Source: Centroberyx gerrardi (Eukaryota > Chordata > Actinopteri > Beryciformes > Berycidae). Taken from it: DNA of 64,000 bases. The notes under the pieces are model-generated. The model was not told the DNA's origin and searched no databases. It saw only the letters and a list, made by a program, of their open reading frames with translations. The stretch covers positions 16,548,354 through 16,612,353 of the forward strand of contig NC_136000.1 of NCBI RefSeq assembly GCF_048128805.1. Reading direction: 5' to 3'. Below are positions 26,637-37,945 of this stretch, piece after piece. Every line of letters begins with the position of its first letter. Within the stretch, counting starts at the first letter, position 1. The translations under genes were made by a program, and so were the position numbers.

Positions 26637-27900
26637 ATTCCTGTTTCTGGAAATTATTCTCCTCTCAAAAAAACAAAAAAAAGAAAAGGAAATAACTTGA
26701 TGAGGCTCTTAAAAAGGAGCCTTATTAAGAAAAAAGAGCAAAAAAAAAAAAGTGTGGTCTATATAGCCCCGAACAGGCTACTCTCTGGTAGCCTAGAAAT
26801 GCGTGGTTGCTCGTCTATCAGTGCTTGCTCCAAAAAAGATATATATAACTTGTTATTATAGGGAATTCCTTTGAAGAAAACAAAAAACAAAAAATATGCT
26901 AAAACAGTTTGTTATTTTTGCCAAGCACACAATACTTTGACGTCGGCTGGCAGGACGCACAAGCCACTGATTTTACTGGATAGATGATGGTAATCCCCAT
27001 CTTCAGTCTCCATCTCTTGAAAACACCAGTATGCGTACAGTGCGAGCGGGCCTGGTAGTAGTAGTAATAATAATAATAATAATAATAGACTAGACGTTTA
27101 TTATTATTATACCACCACAATAATAATCCCAATGTCGCTCGCAATAATTCCCCGTGTGAATGACTGTATATGAGGGAGGGGGGGTAGGTTGCTGGTAGAA
27201 AACACGTCCAGATCCACAGGGGTGGTGGCTGGGAGGATGAAAAATGAATGAAAAACCTTTTTGCCTATGCCATTCAGCCAGCACAGGCACTCGATCCCCA
27301 GCAAAAGAATCCCGGCCTGGACAGAAAATCGTTTTCAACCAATTTTCCACCCCCTCGGCTCGGACTTATCTTTGCCGTCAGTCGGATTTGCAGCTGAAAG
27401 AAAATACCAGACTTGTGCCACGCAAGAGAATGGGTCTCCAGCTCCAGCTAGACGACCTCGGCTAGGGTGGAGGGAGAATACTTTACGTCCAAGGAGTTGC
27501 CCTTTAGAGTTTTTTTCATCCTCTGGGGGGTGGGGGGGGGAATACAAACGAAAAACAAAAACAACAACTCCGGTCGCATGCAGCTCAAGAGGCAGAAATC
27601 CTACGGCTTGCCCTCGGTTAAGTCGGCTGTGTGTCTCCGCTCCTCCGTGGAATCACTGCTGTAAACAAGAGTCGGCTTCTCTCACACAGAAACACATAGT
27701 GCTACGGATAAGGTGGCGGAAAGCCTGAGAGAAAAGCCGGAGTGGATTAAATCCGGGATTCCCAAACCCCTTTCAGATCCAGGACGACTCCCCCTCCTCC
27801 TCCTCCTCCTCTCCGCCCAAACAAGATGCACATTAGACCACAGACCCCCCAGGAGGGTGTTGCAGGGAACCCCCCTTTCTGAAAGGATTTATGCTATGTT
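26637..27900 (-). promoter_or_regulatory. igf1r: Putative igf1r 5' UTR and promoter region
   Basis: The sequence above the igf1r ATG becomes richer in CG dinucleotides and G-runs between about 27150 and 27830, with no clear TATA box. Mammalian IGF1R has a TATA-less promoter and a 5' UTR of about 1 kb, so the start site should fall here. The limits are inferred. It also contains a GTA/ATA trinucleotide repeat at 27053-27087, which would lie in the leader. Confidence 0.45.
27053..27087 (+). repeat. GTA/ATA trinucleotide repeat in igf1r leader region
   Basis: GTAGTAGTA followed by repeated ATA units about 420 bp above the igf1r ATG, probably inside its 5' UTR. Confidence 0.9.
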
Positions 27901-28053
27901 GTTATGATTTTATATCGAGTTATACGGTCTGTACTGTGGGTGGGGAGGCATCAGGGTAGAGAGTGAAATCCCTGATCATTCTGATACAACTTGGGAAGAT
28001 ATACTATTCCTCTTTTTGCCTGGGACCCCCTGCACCCCATCCCACCAAGGATC

Positions 28054-28628
28054 CAGAGGGGTTCCCAAGCCTTTTCATGTCAAGGACCCCAGTTAGATTA
28101 CAGAAGCCCATTTGATACAATTTGGTAGGGGAGACCAGGGATAGTTGTAACATTTTTCACATTTCTGACCTCGCTCATCTGAGTTAAATCTGGCGTCAAC
28201 TTCTTACATCTGTGTGTTACAAAACTGAACATCTCCAAGGCAAATAGCAAAGAAGTTATATATATAAGACAGGATGAGAAATTACATTACATTACATCCT
28301 TCCCCACACCCACCCTGTGTTGTGTAGTTATAGGCAGTAGGGAAACCATTCCTGTTCTCCCCTACTGTTAGGAACGCCATTTGAGAAGATGTTTTGTTTA
28401 GATGTGCCTTTACATAAATAATACATAATTGTCCATATAAAAGGTGAGGAGGCAACAATGAGGGCAATGGAACCTATGAATTAAACAGCCATTCTTATAC
28501 AATTTCTTATACATTTATGGGGAGTGAAATAATGATGAAGTTAAACTAGGCTTTATCTCTTTTTTTTTATCCTGGGGACCCCACAAGGACCTCTGGTGGT
28601 CCTCGGGTCCCACTTTGGGAACCACTGG
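28054..28628 (+). mobile_element. hAT-like non-autonomous element, copy A
   Basis: The left end CAGAGGGGTTCCCAAG and right end CTTTGGGAACCACTGG are imperfect inverted repeats of the kind seen in fish hAT-derived elements. Subterminal text such as TTTTCATGTCAAGGACCCC recurs inverted in copy B. No transposase frame and no clear target duplication. Confidence 0.55.
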
Positions 28629-28682
28629 ACTAAACTACAGTATACCAATTTGGTTTGGAGAGACTGTGGGAATCTAACATCA

Positions 28683-29320
28683 CTTATAAATGATCTTTAA
28701 TAACAGTTGTATTTCTTGTTTGTTTGTTTTTTTAGGGATGATCTAGGCTGTATCTTACCTAAGGTTATAAAACCAGTTTTGAATTAGCCCATTGATTTCA
28801 TGTTTGGAGTTTTATCAATGAGCTATATATAGGCCTATAGGCCTGTGGTTCCCAAATTGGGGGTTGGGGACTCCCAGTGGTCATTGAGAGGTGTCCAGAG
28901 GTCCCCCAAGCAACATAAGGAGTAGTTCAATTTTATTATTTATTTTATTTTATTTTATAGAAGTTAGCCCAATGGGAGCACAGAAGAATGACTAAGAAGG
29001 ACTATTCGGATTAGTTTCTCTCCACTGTTTCCTAACCTGCAAACTGTACAGTACAAACTCTGTATCAAATCATGTATCATTCAGATGAGGGACACATTCT
29101 TACCAAACTGGGATCAGTGGCCTAACAACATTTCTTTTTAGAGGCCCTTGACATGAAAAGGTGATATAAATGATCTATAATCGAAGATTGTAGATATTTT
29201 TTTCTTGTTACAGATCATGTGCTGTAGGCTATAACTTGCCTAATGTTGTGAAATCAGTTTTGAGTTAGCCTACTATCTCAAATTGGGAGTTGTTGAATTA
29301 GCCACACATAGGCCTAGGCT
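28683..29320 (+). repeat. Duplicated flanking block beside the two hAT-like copies
   Basis: A block of about 160 bp at 28683-28845 is repeated at 29163-29320 in the same orientation. Both have AAATGATCT near the start, TTTCTTGTT, then a GGCTGTA/TAGGCTATA..ACCTAA/GCCTAAT..CAGTTTTGA.TTAGCC series. A weaker third match lies near 32965-33030. The copies are diverged, so this is an old duplication or repeat family. Confidence 0.5.
28844..29161 (-). mobile_element. hAT-like non-autonomous element, copy B (inverted, truncated)
   Basis: Begins TGTGGTTCCCAAATTGGGGG and ends CCCTTGACATGAAAAGG, the reverse complement of the subterminal part of copy A. The outer inverted repeat on the high side is missing. 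It lies 215 bp from copy A in the opposite orientation. Confidence 0.5.
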
Positions 29321-31339
29321 ATTAAATATAGATAGGAGCATCCAGAAAGTGATTTAACAACCATTCTGTTTATTTTGTTATTCAATTCAACATCAAAAGT
29401 AAGAATACAACAATGATTGTAACCATGCTACTTTAAAGCAACTTAATTTGTTACAGCATTTAGTGAAAAATACAGCCCCAATTTAATCAAATATTCTATA
29501 TAACTACAAGGGAAATTTGTAGACTGTTTTTTTTTGTCTTCCATGGGCTTTAGTCATTTTGTTGTGGGCCATGGAGGAATAATGCTATCAAAGGAAGTTG
29601 GCCTTGCTTGTTAGCAAAAAAAATAAATAAAAATGTTTGTTTTTTAGACCTTAGGCCTACTTGCTTATGAGGTGAAGTGAAGAGGGCCACTTTCAACCCT
29701 TCAGTCCCATGCAGTCTATTTTGTGCACTGGTGCTGTACGATAGGTTACGCTCCGGACACCACCGTCACAGGCCCAAAGCAAAATCTGACATGGAGCTTC
29801 ATTCAAGTGTGTGGACAGGACTGCTAGGCCCGCATTTATCATTCATTCATCCGATACATCCAGCAGGGCCAGCGCAGAGGAATGGGCGTCGCTATACTGT
29901 AAGTCTGTAGCCATATGTGACTCTTACTGCAGTTTTATTAATAGAACCGGTCATGCAGGTGCATTCGACCAGGCACATGCCATGCAATTGTGGTTCACTG
30001 CTGTTGAGATATTGAGGATTTCAAAACTTATAAAGACTTTTAATTCCTTTCATTTTCAGATGGGTAGTTTTTTTTTTTGTATAGTAGGCCTATGCTGCAC
30101 TACTGTTGAAACTCACTTGAATATTAAGCGATTTTCCCGAAGTAGAAGCTGCAAAGAATTTGTTTAGTCGAGAATTGAAAGTGGTAGTTTTGAAAACATA
30201 ACAGGGGTAAATGTCCAAGTAGGCTACGACATTTTATTAACAGATTATCAGAAACCTTTCGTATAGACTGTCCCTACATTTGGTAAATAGTGACCTCTCT
30301 GTTTCTTGGTCTGGTAAATGTTGTGGGCTTACACTCATCCCAGGAATGTTGTGATGATTCTTTTTTCAATAACGTTTCTGAATAAATTTTTTAGTTAAAA
30401 TAGAGGAAGCGGCCCTTTTCACGGTATGAAACCGGTGCATTACTACAGCTTCCTGTTGTCAGCTATGACCTTCACTAAATCGCTCCACAACCTGCCCAAA
30501 ATGTTTTATTTGTTACATTATGTATCTAGTGCCAGTAACCATTACAGTTTTGTTGTTTTTGTTGGATTGGTATGTCAATAAATCGCAAAAAGAAACTTGC
30601 CACAGGAAGTTATGTGCACCGGTTTAGCAGTTACCGTGACGACGTGAAAAGGGCCTGAAACGAATTCATGTGTTGAAAATTGTTACTATTTTAAAATGAA
30701 TTTTAGACGTTACCATGGTGAAATATTGTTTATGAAGTCAACAAATGCCGAGTCAGTGACAGAACCTGAGCAACTGAGACTTTTCTTTGAACATTAGTCT
30801 ATAAATTGCACTTATTTATTGTTTATTGGTATTAAATCTTGATATGTGAAGTGGCAAATCTAATGGAAAACAAAAATTAACAGCATATCTTCAAGAGGGA
30901 AACATGGACGGAAATGCAGTGGCATTAAGAAAAGTGATGGGTTTATTTGATTTATTTATTTATTTTAAATCTGCACTCTCATACTGCAGCTTTGCGGAAT
31001 GTTCTTTTAGCACCATCATGTAAGATTCTAAAAATCGTCATGTTGTTTTTGAGGCTGGGTCAGGCTGCTGTGGTCCTTTCCATGTTCAAGAGCTGCCCTC
31101 TGCTGCTGCAAGGGCGCCATTGCAGCTGCATTGTAGTTTTGTGGGTCATACACCATGGGGACTTCAAAATTAACTCAACTGTGTGCTTTACAGGCAACAA
31201 AGGCAAATGCTTTTTGATGGTATAAACAAAGGCCTTGACAAAGGGCTATTGATTGTCATTTCAACAAAAAACGTAAAGAAGCCAAATTACTTTTGCGCTG
31301 TAGTCATTCCACCTTCAATACTAGGCTATTGGAAAGAGT

Positions 31340-31741
31340 ATGTATGTCTGATGATGAGTCAAAAGTTTGGACACACACATTTTTCTTTATTTTTACTATT
31401 TTCCACATTTTAGAACAATACTAAAGATATCAAAACTATGAAATAACACAACAGAATTATGCAGCAACCAAAAACGTGTTAAACAAATCAAAACTATCTA
31501 ACTTAAACTAACCAAACAATCTTATATTTTATATTATTTAAAGTAGCCATCCTTTGCCTTGATGGAAAGGAAAAGTCTTTGGAAAGAAATTCATACATAG
31601 GCATCAACTTCACTATTTATATTTGTAGAAAAAACACATTTCAAGCATTTAAGCATAAGCCTTTAGATCAAAATGGCTTTGAGATGATGAAAAACACAGT
31701 ACATTCAATCAGGTCTGTCCAAACTTTTGACTGGTAGTGCA
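31340..31741. mobile_element. Internally deleted Tc1/mariner-like element
   Basis: The terminal motif GTCAAAAGTTTGGACACAC (about 31358) is mirrored by GTCCAAACTTTTGACTGGTA (about 31717-31736). The inner part carries ATCAAAACTATGAAATAACA and GTAGCCATCCTTTGCCTTGA, familiar from salmonid-type Tc1 inverted-repeat regions. At about 400 bp it lacks the transposase gene of the 1.6 kb parent. Confidence 0.75.
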
Positions 31742-33192
31742 TGTCTTCTCTGTTTGTTGCACACACACACACACACACAAATACACACACCAAATAATTC
31801 AATCACCACCCTGTCAAAGACCAAAGAGAGTTTATATCTTCTTTTGTAATATGGATATTTACAGTCACAAAAACTACTTCAAGTCATCTGAATTTTAAAA
31901 CACTACTAAGAAAAATAAGGTGTAATTCTATAGGTTGGTCCTCAGGGATGATCCTAAATACTTCTAAAACCCCGATCTACTCAAAAGTACCCAACCAAAC
32001 CCCATCTTTAGAGACAGCCTCCACTTGTGGAATGTTTTCACTGAGGAGCAGTCAACCTCACTGCCTCAGGTATTTGCCATCACCAGTAGCACTCAGGCTT
32101 TTTTTTTTTCACATCAGCATTTACTATCAATAGATGCAGACAGGCAAAATGACTTGTATGAGCATGGACAGTGGCCACAGAATGAAATAACTTCACCTGG
32201 GTCAACTTTACCTTAATGAGAGCCACTGCAAATAACAACTGAGAAAAAAAGACGTTCAATGTAAAATGAGATATATACCATTTGAAAAAGCTTTTCTGTT
32301 GGTCAAAAGTAAATCACATTTTGGATTATTGCTAAAGCCATGTGTCATGCTTAAAGTCACACTGAAATGAAAAATAGCTTTTCTGCCTTTTTAGCTAATT
32401 CCAGCTTTTATACCATACAGCTATTTGACAATTTATGCCAAAAATAAAAGACAGAAATTGTATTTAATTGTATTTTCATATAAAACTCTCATTACGTGAA
32501 GTGGTGACTTCATCTTCACATCATGTACCAGGAGCATACATAAAAAAAATCCAAGCAATAAAACCATCACATATTCTTGAACAATCCACCCCTTTGCCCC
32601 TCTGATCAAATAAGACTGTTTCTCTCCCTAACTGATCTCCCATTGGTTTACATTTCTGAATGATCCCGCCCCACATTATGTCCCACCTCAACATCCTGCA
32701 TCAACAGGAAATACATCACATTAAGGAAGCGAGATGCTCTCAAAATGCAGTTTCATTGTGACTTCAAGTAAGTAAAGTCATGTTATGTTAAGACCTTTGC
32801 TTACAAAATAGTTACAGTTTTAAGGAGGATATAATCTATCTTTTAAAATATTGACTGAGGAATTTCAGAAAGCTTTTTTTTTCTAGATTTTTACCAAAAT
32901 CTAAAGCATATATATATATATAGCAGTTTAGAACAAAACACTTTTCACAAATGTATTTCATGCGTGTTACAGATAATCAATAGCTTGCCTAATATTATAA
33001 AACCTGTCTCCTAGAACAACTTACTATGGCAAGTGAAGGATTCTAATATTTTGTGAGATACAATATGATGTGATTATAGCATATCAAAGTGTATATTTTT
33101 GATCCAAGAAGAAGTACAGGATAACAATGTGATTCTTTAGTGATTGAGCAGGATATGTATCATTATAGTTCAAGTAATTTCAAGGTCCATCA

Positions 33193-33198
33193 TTTAAT
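33193..33198 (-). terminator. slc5a7: Possible polyadenylation signal of slc5a7-like (ATTAAA)
   Basis: The minus-strand hexamer ATTAAA lies about 145 bases past the stop codon. I saw no canonical AATAAA nearer to the stop. Position and type are plausible, but a single hexamer is weak evidence. Confidence 0.3.
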
Positions 33199-33343
33199 GC
33201 ATAGAGTGCAAACTCTTTTTGTGTGTGTGTGTGTGTGTGCACGTGTGTATAATGCCTGCGCTCTGTGCAGTGAAGGAAGCAGATGAGAATATGCATGAAG
33301 AGGGGCTTGTGTATATTTTGGTTAAGTTGTACTAAAGTTCATC

Positions 33344-33859
33344 CTACAAGTGTGTGTTATGGATACTGTTCTGTTTCTCTTGGGGAGCAGGTTTTTCCTC
33401 ACTCTCTGACTCCACTTTTTCTCCAAATACTCTCAGCACATCCCAGGAGTGAGGCAGCAGGCGGTGAGAGAAGCCCAGCTCCACCAGGCAGGACACTGTA
33501 GGAATACACAGCAGAGAGGCTAGCATGGCCAGAGTCCTGAAGGGGAAGTACTGTCTGATGACCCCGTCCTCCTCCCTCCATCCGGGGAAAAAGATTACCG
33601 GAGGGATCCTCAGCAGCGGCTCCCCGCTCAGCACACGCAGCAGCAGCCCCACTACGTAGCCGCTGATTGCACCGTAGCTGTTAGCGCGGTGGAAGTGCAG
33701 CACGCAGATGAGCTGTGGGAGGATCATGCAGTAGATGAGGTCGCCGCTCACCAGCCAGAAGGCAAACACACTGTCATCGGCAAAGGCCAAGCCTGTCCCT
33801 GCCAGGCCCACCAGCAACACACTAGCACGGATCACCCACTGCAGCTCTCGCTCAGAGGC
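33344..33859 (-). CDS. slc5a7: slc5a7-like last coding exon
   Basis: 516 bp including a TAG stop at 33344-33346, encoding residues 375-545. The last membrane segments include [35 protein letters not shown] and [12 protein letters not shown]. The tail is acidic then basic ([17 protein letters not shown]) and is shorter than in human CHT1. Confidence 0.93.
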   Translation of the reverse strand, partial: ASERELQWVIRASVLLVGLAGTGLAFADDSVFAFWLVSGDLIYCMILPQLICVLHFHRANSYGAISGYVVGLLLRVLSGEPLLRIPPVIFFPGWREEDGVIRQYFPFRTLAMLASLLCIPTVSCLVELGFSHRLLPHSWDVLRVFGEKVESESEEKPAPQEKQNSIHNTHL

Positions 33860-36800
33860 CTGCGGGGAGAGAAGGGGAGGAAGAGGACGATCAAAATAGG
33901 GCCGCATTTATGCTGGTGCTAAACCAAACACACACACCCACCCATACACACACACAAACACACACACACACCTGCGTCCTCAAAGTCGTCTTGTATATGT
34001 TTTGGGTAAACATGGATGCAGAGGATAGCAGCACAGAGTCCATGGAGGACATAACTGCTGCAGCCACAGAACCGATGCCTAACACTGACACCCAGGAGGG
34101 TGTGAGGTACTGCAGGGCCAGGGGCAGGATCTTCCCTGCCTCCCCTCGCTCATAAGGAGGGGGCAGACCATACGCTGTCTGGTTCCAGTCTTAGAGAAAG
34201 GAGAGAAAGAGAGAGGAAGAGATTGATAGAGGCAGAGAGAGAGAGAGACAGACAGAGGCAAGGAGAGAATAAATAACAGGGGAGGGTTGTAAGTGCTAAA
34301 GGTTAGGGTGAAGGTTGCTGGGAATTTACAAGCAAAGGGAGTGGAGGAGGAAGGGAAATGTCTAAAAAAAACCACTTTTGCACATGTATGCCTACTGGTC
34401 ATATATGCATGCTTGTAGACCTGCATGCCTATGTGTGTAAGTTTGTGTGTATTTATGCACAAATGTGTGCTTGCATTCATGGGTACCTGTAGAGGCAGCC
34501 ACTGCTCCAATGACAACTGAGGGGATTCCCATAATAAAAACTACCCCAGCAGCAGCAAAACAAGTGACCTGAGCCCGAGTAGAGGAGGCTGCAGAGAGGA
34601 TCCGCTGGTGCAGAGCCTGGTAGGCCAGTCCTCCAAGAGCCTGCAACACACACACACACACACACACACAAAAGCTTTGTCAATAAGCAACCTGATCCTT
34701 TTAGCCTGAAGTATGGTTTCAGTAAAAAAAAATCCTCAGACTTACTTGACTTTTCACACATACACTTTCACACACAACAATCCTTTTCTTTTTCTTTTTT
34801 TTCAATTGATCGACGTGTTGATGATGTGTTATATAGTGATGTGTTATATATGGGTTATGTAATATATAGGTTATCAGACTAACACACACGCACACACACA
34901 CAAACACAGGACTGAAATCTGACCAATAACAGCATCTCATCTGCCCATCTTCCTGCGTCCTCCAGCTTCAGTTCACCCATCCATGGGTCATTATTTGATT
35001 GGTTCAGAAAGGCTGTGTGTGTGATGTCAGTGGATGCAGGATTGAGAACCAAGAAGGGAATGCAGAGCCACTGAAAAAGAAAAGCAGCAGTTAAAGCAGA
35101 ATCGGAGACATCCATTACATTACCTAACATTCTCCCTGAATGCCTGTCTTTACTAAGGTTCTCGTTTAATTCCCATTACTCTGTCCCCTCCCCCCACCTT
35201 TCTCTCCTCTCCATCCCTTCTGTCACTCATTGTTTTCTCCTACAACCCCACGCCCCCACTCCTCCCCCGCTTCCTTTATATCTCACCAGGCTGAAAAAGA
35301 TGAAGGAGAGCTGAATGATATCAGTATAAGCAACAGAGTAGAGACCGCCCAGAAATGTGTAGGTGATGGACACGGCTGCTGAGAGAATGATGGAGAAGGT
35401 GGAAGACAGCCCAAGAATTACACTCATCGTCCCCCCTGGAAATCACAGAGAAAATTAACTCAGAGATGGTAAGCACTAGTGTCTATGTTATCACAGGGTA
35501 AAGACAAGAGATTGGGGGTTTTAGTCAGACATGAAGCTTCAGGGCTGAAGTGTTACTAACCCAGAGCAGCAAGGATGCAGGCAACCCATAAGATATCGCT
35601 GATCAGAGCAGGAAACAACAGCGCTGTGGTGAACGAGTTGCCATAGTGATGTTGAAATGGGTCCAACATGGTCACATAGCGCTTTGATCTCATTGGTTTG
35701 GCAAAAAACAATCCTCCTAAAGACAAGGACGTCGACAAACAACAAATAAATCAAGCAGAGACAAAAAATGACTTTTTTAAAAAAAGTTTCTCTCTCATAG
35801 GAAATGTTCTGATGATTTAAAGCAGCATACACATATACTTAAACAAGATCCTACTATTTGTTTGTTGAAAGATCATGTTCCATAGAATCAGTGCAGCATT
35901 TTGAGACTATGCCTTCAGATAACTATTGTTCATCATGCCAGTGTTACTGCTTGTTCCTAATGCTGACTGTGTAACACCTTTGTCCTGCAGATACTTCCTT
36001 TCTCCATTTTTGCTACTTATGTTTTATTGTAATTGCCAGAATTCTCTTAGAGCTGATATGTAGAGAATGTTTTATGACTCGACCATTGATAATGCATTGT
36101 AAATTGTCAAAAATTAAATTACACTGACAATGGGAAACCCCGTCAATTTGTTTTTCCCCTATTTCTGAAATATTGTGCTTTTTAGGAGATAACGTTCCTG
36201 CATGTTTCTGTGGTGCAAAGCCTACAATACAGCCTCAACCTGATCCAACATCTGCTGAATCAGACCCTTCCTCTCCAGGGATTCTGCCCAGGCTCCTTAT
36301 CCAAGCTGTAGTCATCTCCCGTCTGGACTACCGTGACTCTCCTCTGGAGTATCAGCCCTCACTACTCCAGAATGCTGCAGCCCGCCTTACAATGGCCCCT
36401 TTTGCTTGCTTATATTAAATACAAAACCCTGGTGCTGGTATACAAGGCTGCTCACACAGCGGTCCAACCCATACCTCTAGGCCATGGTCTAGCCTTACAA
36501 TTCAGCTTGTGGCCGTTGCTCTGCTCCAACCGGTTGCTTAGCTCTCCCTTCCTTGCAGTGACCTGTCCATTGCTCTATTCAACCTAAACTCTATCCAACC
36601 TAAACAAGATAGTACAGCAGTCACTCCCTATCTTCCGTTGTCATCTGAAAACTGATCTCTCCAAGAAAAAAAAAAAAAAAACCTCTTCGTCAACCACTCC
36701 ACTACCTTCCTTTCCCTTTTAGCACCTACCACTAGCTAGCACTAATAAACATGATGACTCATTCGAGGCACAGGAATATCTGGTACATCTATCGCTTGGT

Positions 36801-37459
36801 TGTTTTGGCTTTGAATTTAGCACTCCCTCATATTGGTTGCTTGCAATGATCTGGGAATGCAAGATTATTGTACTGTTGACTTGAGTCACTCTAGATAAGC
36901 AAAACGGCATGAAAGTAAAATGTACATGACATGTCTTGTACAGCAGCTGTTCTCCTTAACAGCAGGTGCCACTGGAGTGTGTGTTGGCCTGCTGTTTGAA
37001 GACACAAGCCCATGGTGCTGCTTACCCACAAGAAAATTGATGAGATAAGCGAGAGGCCCCATGGCCCAGATGAGACCTTGAGCGGGAGAATAAACAGCCT
37101 CAGCAGTACCCAGAACATAACCTCCTCCAACCCAGGTGGCTACAGACAAGGGCACAGAGCAGAGCAAAATGCAGTGAGAAGCAGAGACAGAAAGTACATA
37201 GCAAGGAACATAGCATACCCACAAGGAACACACACAAGTAGTACAAAATTGCAAACATAAAGAGACAAGTCTCACCTGTCATGGTGAATACCCCCACCAG
37301 AACATTAATGTTGCGGCCCCCGACTATGGTGACCTCGCTCTTGCTGCCATCACATTTCTTCTCCTCTTTCTTGGATTTTCGAGATGCCCAAATCCCAATT
37401 GCCAGAATGACAACATAAAAAGCCACCACGGCCACCAGCCCGGGGATATCCACTGCCAT
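33344..37459 (-). CDS. slc5a7: High-affinity choline transporter 1-like (SLC5A7 family), complete
   Basis: CHT1 takes up choline into cells, classically cholinergic nerve terminals, coupled to sodium and chloride; it supplies acetylcholine synthesis. Coding exons on the minus strand: 37276-37459, 37026-37139, 35561-35716, 35287-35435, 34924-35070, 34487-34640, 33972-34189, 33344-33859. They total 1638 bp and 545 residues (human CHT1 has 580) and all phases agree. Sodium-solute-symporter signatures include [53 protein letters not shown] and [17 protein letters not shown]. Sequons lie at N304 (NQT, in the loop where CHT1 is glycosylated) and in exon 5 (NQS). The membrane segment after residue 250 is diverged (see findings) and the C-terminal tail is short. 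This is therefore probably a fish paralogue or slc5a7-like gene; choline specificity is inferred from the family. Confidence 0.9.
33972..34189 (-). CDS. slc5a7: slc5a7-like exon 7
   Basis: 218 bp encoding residues 302-374, [10 protein letters not shown] to IYKTTLRTQ. It includes the conserved [15 protein letters not shown] segment. The donor runs straight into a GT repeat (CAG then GTGTGTGTG). Confidence 0.93.
34487..34640 (-). CDS. slc5a7: slc5a7-like exon 6
   Basis: 154 bp encoding [15 protein letters not shown] through GAVAASTG. The acceptor TTGCAG is preceded by a TG repeat with no normal pyrimidine tract. The donor is GTACCC; phase 1. Confidence 0.91.
34645..34670 (+). repeat. CA repeat at slc5a7-like exon 6 acceptor
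   Basis: Thirteen CA units directly next to the acceptor; on the gene's strand (TG)13 immediately precedes TTGCAG. Confidence 0.93.
34924..35070 (-). CDS. slc5a7: slc5a7-like exon 5
   Basis: 147 bp encoding residues 202-250, [15 protein letters not shown] to ADEMLLL. The acceptor is TTTTTCAG. The donor is the weak variant GTCAGA, chosen because it alone gives the conserved LLL-x-LGG join with exon 6. Confidence 0.85.
35287..35435 (-). CDS. slc5a7: slc5a7-like exon 4
   Basis: 149 bp encoding residues 152-201, TMSVILGL through [20 protein letters not shown]. The acceptor lies inside a run of six G on the coding strand; using TTCCAG leaves five G and restores the frame. The donor is GTGAGA; ends in phase 0. 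Confidence 0.92.
35561..35716 (-). CDS. slc5a7: slc5a7-like exon 3
   Basis: 156 bp encoding residues 100-151, from [20 protein letters not shown] to VACILAAL. The acceptor is TTTAG and the donor [21 protein letters not shown] is highly characteristic of CHT1. Confidence 0.94.
36230..36715 (+). mobile_element. Degraded LINE fragment (reverse transcriptase C-terminal end)
   Basis: Plus-strand frames encode [18 protein letters not shown] then [14 protein letters not shown]. In another frame follow [18 protein letters not shown]. This is the [29 protein letters not shown] series of fish non-LTR retrotransposons. Frames are broken and the 5' part is absent. It is followed by a poly(A) run near 36664-36681. 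It lies in slc5a7-like intron 2. Class (L2, CR1 or Rex1) is not resolved. Confidence 0.7.
37026..37139 (-). CDS. slc5a7: slc5a7-like exon 2
   Basis: The acceptor CTGTAG precedes 37139. Encodes residues 62-99, [20 protein letters not shown] then a hydrophobic segment. The donor is GTAAG at 37021-37025. The 114 bp length keeps phase 1. Confidence 0.93.
37276..37459 (-). CDS. slc5a7: slc5a7-like exon 1
   Basis: Starts at the ATG at 37457-37459 and encodes [20 protein letters not shown], the first membrane segment, then a basic loop and [17 protein letters not shown]. The donor is GTGAG at 37271-37275; phase 1. Confidence 0.93.
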
Positions 37460-37895
37460 CCTCGCTTGGTTACACAATACACATTCACCTCCAATCAAGT
37501 CAGGCGGCCAGTCACATTGATGAGGGCAAACATAAAAAACACAATAAAATGACCTAGACAAGTACACACAAAGACACAGACATACAAAAAGAGTCAAAAT
37601 TCCAACGCCAAAGATTAGACATAAGATCATAAATCTTTGCCTGGTGTGTCTAGAGTGTTTTTGGAACCTCTTGTAAGGTGTTTGGTCATTGGATTCTTCA
37701 CACTACATTGGATATTGTGTTGACTTATTTTGACTAGACTGGCTCCAGTACTACTTCCTCCAAGATCACTATTATAATACTTGTTGAAAATACAAATAAA
37801 AATTGCGCAGTTTCATTCATATAAAAAACGGAATTAAATGAGTTTGAGATGAAAAAAATGAAAGCACCCTGTCGATTATACACTTGTACATGCTA

Positions 37896-37896
<1 letters not shown>

Positions 37897-37943
<47 letters not shown>
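37897..37943 (+). repeat. CA/CG microsatellite
   Basis: CA repeat with an internal CGCGCGCG, 47 bp, about 440 bp upstream of the slc5a7-like ATG. Confidence 0.92.

Positions 37944-37945
<2 letters not shown>

Larger units (their letters stand above)
27901..33343. other. Intergenic region between igf1r promoter and slc5a7-like 3' end
   Basis: I see no convincing gene here. The recognisable content is two oppositely oriented hAT-like elements with duplicated flanks (28054-29320) and a deleted Tc1 derivative (31340-31741). There are also short CA/GT repeats at about 31761-31780 and 33220-33240. The rest is AT-rich, with stops in all frames. Confidence 0.7.
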
